A stretch of DNA of 34,621 nt, taken from NCBI GenBank assembly GCA_020650975.1, contig JAIPMN010002588.1, positions 407-35,027 on the forward strand, read 5' to 3'. The notes beneath the pieces are model-generated. The model was not told the DNA's origin. It made no database searches and saw only the letters and a list, made by a program, of their open reading frames with translations. Below are positions 20,981 to 32,000 of the stretch, piece after piece. The translations under genes were made by a program, and so were the position numbers. Origin of the DNA: Apostichopus californicus. Taxonomy: Eukaryota; Echinodermata; Holothuroidea; Aspidochirotida; Stichopodidae. Within the stretch, counting starts at the first letter, position 1, and each line of letters starts with the position of its first letter.

Positions 20981-21084
20981 ATAGAGGGGTGTGGCCTGAC
21001 CCTGTGCAACCTGATTATGCAAATAGTCTTGATCTTCTTTTGTTTCACAATAACTGCACTTGACAATAAAACATAACAGAACAC

Positions 21085-23089
21085 AATTGATCCATTTTAC
21101 CATTATTTATTTTCTCCAGATATAGAAGTGAAAAAAAGCTTTTTTTTGCTCTAAATCATCTTTAAATTTCATTTTTGAAATGCAAAAAAAAATTGAAGTA
21201 AATTTATATTTGTTATGATTCAAAAAAAGCACCTAACACCAACTACTCTATTTGAGTTAACTAACTTTTGTGCCATAGTCCCTGGCAGTTTAACATTTAA
21301 TTCATAGATTGAACATTCTCCGTTATGCAACAAGAGCACCTTAATACTGCAAAATCCCTCTTATGGCATTTTAGGTCTTCCGTACAATGTTTTGTCCAGT
21401 CATTTTGTTATTACAGAATATGCTCATACTATATTCTTAAAAATAAATCACCAAAATAATGAATATTCTCATAAAGGAGGTCATCCTTTCTCCATTGCAA
21501 ATAAGTTTAGGGCCTGATTTTAATGATTCAAAGATATTAATTTTTTTTTCGAATTCATTTCATTATCCTGTATTTGACACAGCTTTCTTGTAATATTTTA
21601 TGATTCATTTCAAAAAGGTTCAATATCTTGATTATAACTCTAAATCATTGAAAAAAACAAAAAGCACAAACAGTGCACCCATATTTCTATTAACTTTGCA
21701 TATTCTTACAGATATGTTTTAATCCATTGAAGAATTTTCAATAACTAAAGACAAACCAGAGATGTAAAAGGGATTGTATCCCTCCTATTTGACATGTAAA
21801 ATAATATTTAAAAAAATGCATAAAGCTTGCATCACTAACATTCTACTCTCTCCCCTGTTCCTTCACCATCTATTCAAATGTTAACAGCACAACAAACTTG
21901 GTCCCTAAACTTAACAAGGTAAAAATGGTTAACATTTTCCAAAAGTTCTTTTTCAAAGGTTCTAGTAGAGTCCAATTTACTAGCATATTTGTGAAAAATG
22001 CTCAGGACCCATTGATGGAAACCATTTATTTACAAAGCAATCATGATCATTTTCAGTCTGGTAGTCTATAGGGTGGTGGGGGGGGGGGGTTATGGAAGGG
22101 TCTCATGCCTAGACCTACATGTTATGATGTCACAGAGAATTCTCAATCCATTTCACAATTTCTTGTGTTTGGTCTATGATAGTACTGTATATAAATCACT
22201 ATTGTTACTTATAAAACCTTATGACAAAAATTAAAAGGGGTTTTTATTTTTCAAAGACGGCACAAGGTGAAGACAAATCAAGAACAATACGAATATCAGA
22301 GTTGAGCAGCAGCTTAAGGCTAACATGTTAAAAGGTAATTACCCAATTTCTTCCATGATTTTTAACATGACATGTTTATTCATGATATTAAGAATTTTGC
22401 TGTCTTGCTTCGAGAGATCAAAAGCAGACATACCGGCGCATGTGATTGCATATCCAGGAATGACAATTGTTCCTTATTAGTCTTACTGTTAGGGATAAGC
22501 CAACGAAAAGTAAATCACCGTTATTAGCGAACTTCTTTTACTGACATAAAGTGTTAAACGTATATAAAGTATCAAACATTTTATCTACCCAAGAAACCAT
22601 AAGAAAGACTTCCTGGCATACAATTTTTGGTTAAGGAAGTTTGGATTAAAGCCATATCTTTTCCTTGCACTAGATTAGATTGCTTTTGGAAAGAGATCAA
22701 ACCTGTAAAAGTTTTTTTTTAATTAATTTTAAAATTTTTAGTAATTTGGGGAACAGGTACCTGTTTTAGCCAAATTTCCGTTGGACGGGGATGACTTTGA
22801 CCACAAGAACTACTTTGGAAATGGGACAAGAATAGTGACAGAAAGGTGATGTCTGAGAGCTTCTTCTAAAAAATATCTTGAAAGACAAGGCAAATATTCA
22901 TTTAACTGTGCCCATGTTCAGTCCATCAACACACCAACCCTTAGACCTAGTACTAAAACAAAACGAAATGCACTAAACTTGTACAGAAGATATGTATACA
23001 CAGATGGGAACGCACAAAGTTACAGAGATATATGAATGCTATGAATTGTAAAAAAAAATAAAAAATTGATCCTATGAGTTGACGAGTAA
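21085..23089. other. AT-rich region between convergent gene B and PGD
   Basis: No exon is recognised. It probably contains the PGD 3' UTR. Possible minus-strand AATAAA signals lie near 22374, 22024 and 21107, but I cannot tell which is used. A G run occurs near 22078-22090. Confidence 0.5.
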
Positions 23090-26000
23090 CTAGGCGTTGT
23101 ATGTGGACGAAGAGACGTTGCCACCGTGACCGGTCCAGTTGGTGTGCTGGAATTTACCAGGTGTCGAGAGCAGTTCGTAAGTATGAGCGCCAAAGTAGTC
23201 CCTCTGAGCCTAATGTGGAAGGTAAAGAAGAGGGGGTAAATATAATTGGATACTCTGGGTGGCCGAGTGTTAATTGCTTTAATAACAACATTCCAATCCA
23301 ACGTTTACACAATACAGTTGAAAACTAAATACATTCTCTTGCTCTTTCCAACTCTGAAATCACACCATCAAGTTTGGGAACAATATTCTCAGAACCTCAA
23401 TTATTCATAGCTAACATCCTAACAAAAGCATGAGGGAATTGAACACAAATGGATCTTAGATGCTTAGATTTTTTTCTCCCTCTTCTTGACAGCCACCAAA
23501 TCATTTTCATCTCGACTGGTGAGGAGATGAATGAAATTTTTTTTCCACCACAAATTCTGAATTCAATCTATCTATTATAGCATCTGAATAAGAAAAAAAA
23601 TCAAAGTCTTAATGCTGTACAGCTGCAGAAAAGTGCATAGTATGGTATGGATCAACTCATGGATACTTGTGTTGGATTAATCAATCTTACTTATAGACCA
23701 GAAAAATATCTTCAATTTTTTTTAAAAAAAAATTGTAAAGATATTATTAATCTTAATCGCATATTTCAATACCTGCAAAAGGTTGGCTGGTAGGGTGTCG
23801 GAGCGGTACCCGTCATAGAAAGCCAGGGCGGTGCTAAATGCTGGGGTAGGTACACCCAAAGCAACGGCAGTGGCTACCACATTACGCCAGGATGCCTTCA
23901 AAAAAGGGAAGAAAAATACAGAATTATGGACCCTTACAAACTTTCAAACAAAAGTACACGTTCTTGTGACAGACTTGTTACTATCCACCAGAAAAAAAAG
24001 TCTACTTGGGTACTTAAAGAATTAAATTCTTGTACGGTCAACTGAAATCTACAACACGACTTCCATTTGAAGTTCATTTCTGGAGCCGTCGTGATTTCTT
24101 ATTAATATTTTCATTTATCTTCGACTTCTCTCTCATGGAGTGGGTTGACTTGTACATATTTCTAAGGGAACTCCCAATCGTCTCGTCTTTTGTGACTCGA
24201 GAGACAGATACTGAGAGCCGACTTGAAAGACAGACGAGGATCAATAACATGAATGAAGTGATCCACAGACAGATAAAATCTGGATCTTACTATCCTGGTA
24301 GTCCTTTGGGTACAAAGTCATCACATTAAAAAGGGTTAAGGTACAACACTTTCTCCTTTTTCTTGAGGAGAATTTTTTCTGACAATGTGCATATAGGTAG
24401 CAAACAAAAGTGTTATCAAATACCAATATGCTACATATGCTGTGCAAATAAAACTTGTGTACTGTAGATGTGACAGAATCTTCACTCGACAAAATTGAAA
24501 GAAACCTTTAGGGCAGGCAAATGTTTCCATACCTGTTCTATTTTTTTCTTCTTCAAAATAATTAAAAATTAAGAATTAAAGCAGCATTTTGCGTTTGGTC
24601 GCCGTTTTCTACTTTTTTGACATGTCCATCGAGTTTTTTACATTCATCAATTACAAAACAACGTTAATTGGCGAATAATTAAGGATATTTGCAGATAATG
24701 AGAAAAGTGTCCACGACAAGTTCCACAGTTATAATTAATCGCATACAGTTTTCCCACACCCACTAGTTTGAATTCAACCAATCAGAGATGCAGGTTTAGT
24801 TATGAGCCGTTGCTAAAAATAGATTCAAGACTTTGCATTGGTACAACCAGGGAGTTGTTATGGAACTCCCTGGTACAACTCACTGATCTGTTAGTGTACA
24901 GATCAGTGGGTACAACTGCCATATAGACTGTACACAAATCAAGAATGGTGTTGTATTACGTAGGCCTATTGGTCAATGACGTTCGTAGTGTTTAAATATT
25001 CATATTATGGGCGAGGTTTATTGGGATCCCAACGGAAAATATCTTGGAGAAAAACAAGTTGAAAGTTGCAAATTTTTCGACTTTCATGCCACCATTTGAA
25101 GTAAGATTTAAATAGATAAGCTAGTTATGTATGTCGTTATGGCATAGTGGGGTCAGTAAGGGTTGAGAAAAATCATAGAAAAGGACGCAAAATGCTGCTT
25201 TAATAGTGGTATTAGAATGTAGTCTGCATACCTCTTTCGATGGTCTGTAAACATATCAAAACACACAGAAACAGAAATCAACGGTATTCTTACCTGACAA
25301 TCATGGATTGCTTTCAAGAAGAAATCATCTAACAACAGGTTAACCAAATTTGGGTTTTTGTCAAAAGCTTCTTTGATGTTTCCAAGGAAACGACTATAAT
25401 TACAAAGAGAAAAACAAACAATATAAAATATGGACACAACCATGGCTGTTTTCATTCTTAATCCAACACCGATATAGGGTTTCTTGTATCAGACCTGAAG
25501 GAGGACCAGTTGTCGTGGCCTGGTGTAAGGGGTAGAAATTGAGGGGGACCCCTCCCTGTTTGTGGGGAAAATGATTGTGTAAGGTACCTAATAAAAAAAA
25601 TGATTTAAAGGATATAGCCTTTTAGAATCAGAATGGTTAGGTGGGTTAGCATTGACATTTTGCCTTGCTGTGGTTCATCAATGGAGTAGCTATTAGGCAA
25701 AATCACTGCAGAGACTTTCACAGAAGTATCTAAAAATCCGGACATGACTTACTTCCCCCTGGGTGCTCAAGTAAGATACACAAGAAGGGGACACATCCGG
25801 GAAATCCCGGACATGTGGTGCCCCTACAACAATAATGTTGTCTCTGAAATGCCTGCATAATAATTGCCTGTTAATTATAAAATACCATAATCCAATGTGC
25901 ACTGACAATAACCAATGGTGTGATGACGTTACCATAGTTACATGCTAATTAAGCAACAGCCAGCCACCTGTCAGTAGATTCCCTGTGCTGGAAATGAAAC

Positions 26001-29000
26001 TTTATGAATATTCGCATTCTACAACCAAAGCAAGTTCGAAACCACTCGTAGGTTCAGTAAATAACAAACTTAGGACATCATCCGACATGAGACAGAATAG
26101 ATCACATGGAGTTGCTGTGCTGCTGCCTTTTGTCTTTCTGCATTGAAATGAATGCTGCATCAATCCTCAACATTTTTAACAATTACCTTTGACAATATTT
26201 TAATCTACATATATATATGTCAAAGACCAAAGGAAAAGAGTGATAGCAATGTTTCCATAGTTACTCAGGCTTTCAAGATGTTTCAAGATTTTCAAATATG
26301 CTAATATCTTTGTTATACTCCATTAAGGCTAAATTCATGATGATGATGATGATGTTGACAGTGCAGGACTAAATCTCAATATTTATCGATAACTTATAAA
26401 AAATTCTAGTCACTTTAAACACCATGTTCTCCTTGACTAACTTCATATAAACATAGGAGCACCTCTTGGAAGATATTCAACACCATGTTTATCTCGACAG
26501 ATTTGTCATGCATTGGGGTTGACCTGATATGCTGCCTGATAACACTCAAGTCGTCAAGTAACTTTAAATAAATAGTCATTTATAGTCATATATCCAAACT
26601 GAAAGGAGTTAAGAAAATACAACATTGACTGATAGTGGTGTGTTCTTGAATGGCAATACAACATATCAGAATTAATTATGTGCCTAAAGTGACCATTAAA
26701 ACCTTCATCTCCTGTACCGGGTGAGATGCAACACAGATGGCCTTTACCGCCCAAAGTGACCCTTCCACGACGACTGCCTTTACCGCCCAAAGTGACCCTT
26801 CAACGACAGCCTTTACCGCCCAAAGTGACCCTTCAAACCCCATCTCCTGTACAGGGTGAGATGCAACACAAACGGCCTTTACCTTCTGATGATACAGCCT
26901 CCTCGCCACATGAGAGCAATTCCACCATAATTCAAGTTCCAGTTAAACTCTCTGGCAGCCTCTCTCATCAACATGAACCCCTGAGCGTAGGAAACGATCT
27001 TCGAAGCATACAGAGCCTGTAGATTGTAGTAACACAAAAAATGATGAGTTTCATCAATGAGGAAAATATCTGACAAAAGGATTTATAGATGTAAACAGGA
27101 TTTATAGATGTAGACAGGATTTATATATGTAAACAGGATTTATAGATGTAGACAGGATTTATAGATGTAGACAGGATTTATAGATGTAAACAGGATTTAT
27201 AGATGTAGACAGGATTTATAGATGTAGACAGGATTTATAGATGTAGACAGGATTTATAGATGTAAACAGGATTTATAGATGTAAACAGGATTTATAGATG
27301 TAGACAGGATTTATAGATGTAGACAGGATTTATAGATGTAGACAGGATTTATAGATGTAGACAGGATTTATAGATGTAGACAGGATTTATAGATGTAAAT
27401 AGGATTTATAGATGTAGACAGGATTTATAGATGTAGACAGGATTGATAGATGTAGACAGGATTTATAGATGTAAATAGGATTTATAGATGTAAACAGGAT
27501 TTATAGATGTAGACAGGATTTATAGATGTAGACAGGATTTATAGATGTAGACAGGATTGATAGATGTAGACAGGATTTATAGATGTAAATAGGATTTATA
27601 GATGTAGACAGGATTTATAGATGTAGACAGGATTTATAGATGTAGACAGGATTTATAGATGTAGACAGGATTTGTAGATGTAGACAGGATTTATAGATGT
27701 AGACAGGATTTACATATGTAGACAGGATATATAGATGTAGACAGGATTTATAGATGTAAACAGGATTTATTTGTGTGGGAATTACATCTTACATACAGTT
27801 GTAACTACTTTTTACATCGTTAAGTTATTGCATGATTCGGTGCACCCTGCCCAAAGTTTCATCAGATCCAACATTGCATCTAATATTAGAACATAGGCCG
27901 ATGGTATACTTAAGTCATTACTCCCATTTCCCTTGTCTTAAACTAAAAGTGGTTGTCCACTTTGAAAAGTTAAGCTAATAAAGCCATTATGCATTGATCA
28001 ATGAGAAAGAATGTCATAGTTGGGAGGTTTCCAAACATGATACCAAAAATGTGAAAGATATAAAGGCCTTTACCCAAGCAAAGTCCAACCCCTCCCCCCC
28101 CCCTCCCCCCCTCCATCAATCTTTCCAAACTCTCATGGCTCTTTCATGTTAAGAAATGGTGGAACAGGGAAACAGTAAATGCAGTTTAAGAATGTTGTAC
28201 ATCCCCTACTCTTTCCCTACCCTCCCACCACAGCTTTGCAAAGACACACTTGTGGTTTGTACTAATTGTCATGTTCCTCAACTAGCCATAACCCCTTCCC
28301 TCTTTACACTTCCCCACCCCCCACCACCACTTTCTAATCTTTCTAACCTGGCGGATATCCTCCACGAATGCGTCCTTGTTGCCCTCGAATGGAGCCGTTG
28401 GTCCGTGGAGTTTCTTACTGGCAGCCACTCGCTCGTCCTTGAGCGATGAAAGACATCTGGAAAATACAGCCTCACCTGAAACATGAGATAAATTTATTTA
28501 CTAGCTTGGTCTGGACAACGCAGCCTCACCCTGTTTTCATTTCAAAGTTTCATCAAGAGAGAGGATAACTTTCCATACTCTAGGTCAGATCTAGCAGTCA
28601 ACTTAATACCAAGAATACACAGTCATAACTTACAACAGGAACACAACTTACTCCAGCGTGGATACCTTCATTCGAGTGGAGGATAGGTTCCCTTCTCCAG
28701 GGTGGACACCAATAACAAAATAGTTATACCTTATCTTTGAGCATACCAGGCATATATCATACACCGGAATAACTTAATACCTACCTATGAGTGTAACAGG
28801 CATTCCATACTCCAGGGCAGATATGGCAGTCCATTTACCAGTTCCCTTCTGTTGAAATAAATAACAAAAAAGTGTGATTTCTAAATAGCATCCTACCAGA
28901 TTCGAGCAAACTACATCTTGTTTGGTTTGAATTGTGATAGCATTGTCCCCCCCTTCCCCCACCACAAAAAAAACAAAAAATTCAAATGGAATGGCTTCAT

Positions 29001-32000
29001 CGGTTCAAACGGTTGAACCAAAAAACAAACAAAAAGTATCTGAAGGTTGAGGATCTCACCTGTCACATGTTGCTTTCTTGACAATATCATGTACAGTTTA
29101 TAACTACATTCTAACCCGACAGTGGTGCATTGAGATGAAATCGTTTTCAGGCAATGGACTTGAGGATGTAGCGATTGCAGGTTGGAGTTCTGACCTGTGG
29201 TCACTCTGTGATTTGCTTGGGCAAGGCACTTATTTCTCCATTGCCTCTCTTCACCCAGGTGCATAAATGGGGACCTGCCAGGTATCTTGCACATAAAGTT
29301 AAGTGTGCTTGTTTGTGGCTGTACCCTCTGGGAAGGCCTCTAGGGGCATATGCATGTGGCCCTGGGAGAGACTTGTTTCAATTGTGCACACTTGTGTGTG
29401 TGTGGGTGTGACAAGTTACTTAAGACCAAGGGGTTCAACTATTTTAAAGTCATGTGATCAGCTCTTGGACATGATACAAGAGACTATAAACCTTCTTCTC
29501 CACCAACGTTTTTTAGTTTTTTCATTTTTTGTGCTATATAACCAATTTGACCTGTAAATCCAAAAACACTTTGAAACACTTGAAGGAAAATAGCTGAAAG
29601 TCTACATCAAAATGGCTACCAAGGCTTCACTTCATTATTTGCTGTGGAAATGTTTATTTCTCAAGGTAAATCTTGACATAATAATGGGATTTTAGTACCA
29701 TAAACCATCCAAACATTTCTTCACAATTTACCCCCCCCCCTCCACCCCCAAAGATGCTATAATCAACAACAAATAAGATTCGTGAAGCCGTCGATAAAAA
29801 TAGAAGTCTTTGACGCCCCTCACCTGGCCAGCAGAATCCTTGATTTTATCCACCAGATGTTTGCCGTCTGTGTCCTTGAATGCAAGGATATCTGTGGTGA
29901 TCTCGATCAAGAATGAATCCAATTCAGTCTTATTCCACTGACCGAACACCTCAAAAATAAAGAAATAGAAAACTTAACATTATACTTAAAGCGACCAGAC
30001 CGATATTTTCCCTTAGAACTTTCAGAACGGGTTTACACAATGCAAGCCTTTTTTCTATTGTTTAGGGTTCCATCCAACCATAACACAGAATTTACAAGTT
30101 GGCTAGGTATTGTATTATATGCTTGGCTTGGATTGTGTTGGGTTTGCTAAAAGGTAGAAATACACAAATCTCATACTTTCATCAAAAGTGACAAATCAGC
30201 ACATATTCACAAGTCAGTTTACCTGTGAGGTTGGTTCCAAATACACATACGTACATGTATGTCATTCATGTTACACTCTTTGCAGCAAATGTAAACATCG
30301 CCAAATATTTCTGTCAAGTATCAGGAAATCAGCTAATATTTGAAATTACATAGCACAACGCTAGATGCAAAATTGGGCAAAATTGTTACACGCATCCAAA
30401 GATGAATAGCTGGTTTGGCAAAACGGATTCTTCATGGTTGAAGTATTTACTGACAACCAACATTCACAATACCGCCAAAATGCTACATAAATTTCAACAT
30501 TTTATTATCTGAAACCATTTTCAAATTCCTGAGAATGAGTGTTACACATGGACTATGGAACAGAAGAACCATACATACTTTTTTTCTTGTCTTTCCTTGA
30601 AAAATGAAAAAGTTCCTCGAAGGAAATGAAAAAAACACTCACTTCGCTTATTTTATCATTGTCCAAACCGAGGGCGCCCTTCATGACATGGTACGCCTCA
30701 CAAATAAGTTGCATGTCACCATACTCGATACCGTTGTGAACCATCTTAACGAAGTGACCTGCGCCTTCTTCACCCACCTGACGAAGTGAAAGAGAAAATT
30801 TGTCACGAAACCATTTGTCAAACAGGTCTCCTGTGACAAACAGAAGTACAGAAGTACACAGACAGCCTATTACAAAGAGAACTTAGCCAATGAAAAACAG
30901 ACTTTAAAGGTCACCAGGTCACTATAGACATGGAAGAGTAGAAGTGAGGTAAGTTGTGAGGAGACAGGTAAGCGAGGAAGCATATTATATACGTGTCCGC
31001 ACTGAAAATCAAGCACTGGTATTAGCGGATTTGTGTGTTCCGACAATAATTACCGACATAAAGTAGGAGTCAACTCATTGTGTTAGGATTAGCACAAATG
31101 TGAGACAACCTTAGGCAGATATGAACCATATTGGCAGAGAATTGGGTATAGAGTACACTAATATGATAATCAACTGTATATTAACAGATAACTCTAGTTT
31201 TCTCTATGTTAAGTTTGTTGTGTTCTGTTCTAGTAAGGTGAATCTCTGTGGTTTCATGTTTTTAACTAGTAAATTGATATGGGGAATGGGGGGAGGGAGA
31301 GGTGGACAAAATTGCTTCTGTATTGTTGTTCATTTCATGTACTAGCATTACAGTAGCCCTGGCTTAGCTGTGCAATTTTTTGTAAGGTTAAGTTGGGTTC
31401 ACTTTCAGTATTGCATCAGGAGAGTAACAGAAAGAGTCTGTCAGTTAGATCTGGGTTCTAGGAAAGTGCCAGTTATCATAACAGCTTAGTTTTTAACCTT
31501 TTCACCTCAAATGGGTGGGATATAAATATTACTCTTTAGGAACTTTTGGAATAATTGTTTACATCGCTATTAGATGAATTCAACAGTCCTCCCACTTTGC
31601 TCTGAGAATGTAATTCTTGGTTCTGATATCGAACATATAGAAAATACTGTCAATTCTACTCAAAATTTACGATAGAAAAACACGCGTAAGCACTTAAGAT
31701 GGTAGAATGAGAAGGAGGGACATGGAGGGGGCACAGTGTTAAAAGGTAACCATGGACACTATATGCACGGTAGAACGGGTGCTAAGAGTGTGAGGAGAGA
31801 GGTAAGCGAGGAGCGCAATTAATATATAGAAAATATTGTCAATTCTACTCACCCAGTCGCAACACGGTTCAGTTCCAACCTTGGCAGCAATGCCCTGAAA
31901 GATGGGCTTAATATGAGGCCTTAAAATTAAAATTAAAACAAAAACATATTATATATATATCTCTATGATGCTCTCCATAAGTGCTCTGTGTCTCCTCATT

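Larger units (their letters stand above)
20126..21084 (+). other. 3' flank and probable 3' UTR of gene B
   Basis: Non-coding sequence after the gene B stop. It contains a possible polyadenylation signal at 20424, a dense G-run block at 20690-20712 and a transposon-end-like sequence near 20961. Confidence 0.5.
23896..25293 (-). other. PGD intron between exons 25294-25393 and 23773-23895
   Basis: A non-coding intron. Nearly half of it is the TTAA-flanked MITE at 24576-25203. Small open frames here (for example 24030-24329) show no domain. Confidence 0.7.
30778..31852 (-). other. PGD intron between exons 31853-31919 and 30643-30777
   Basis: Non-coding; holds two copies of a degenerate dispersed repeat (about 30908-30995 and 31742-31830) and a G-rich patch near 31280-31304. 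Confidence 0.6.

Noticed and set aside
23020..23301. Minus-strand 93-codon frame over the PGD terminal exon
   Set aside because: Wrong frame; the PGD frame at 23209-23090 gives the conserved C-terminus.
26554..27022. Frames made of repeated GSLWAVKA- or [12 protein letters not shown] units
   Set aside because: They translate the donor-side tandem repeat in the PGD intron and have no independent support.
27078..27770. CRISPR-like regular array
   Set aside because: The 19-bp units are contiguous with no unique spacers, and the host is eukaryotic; it is a minisatellite.
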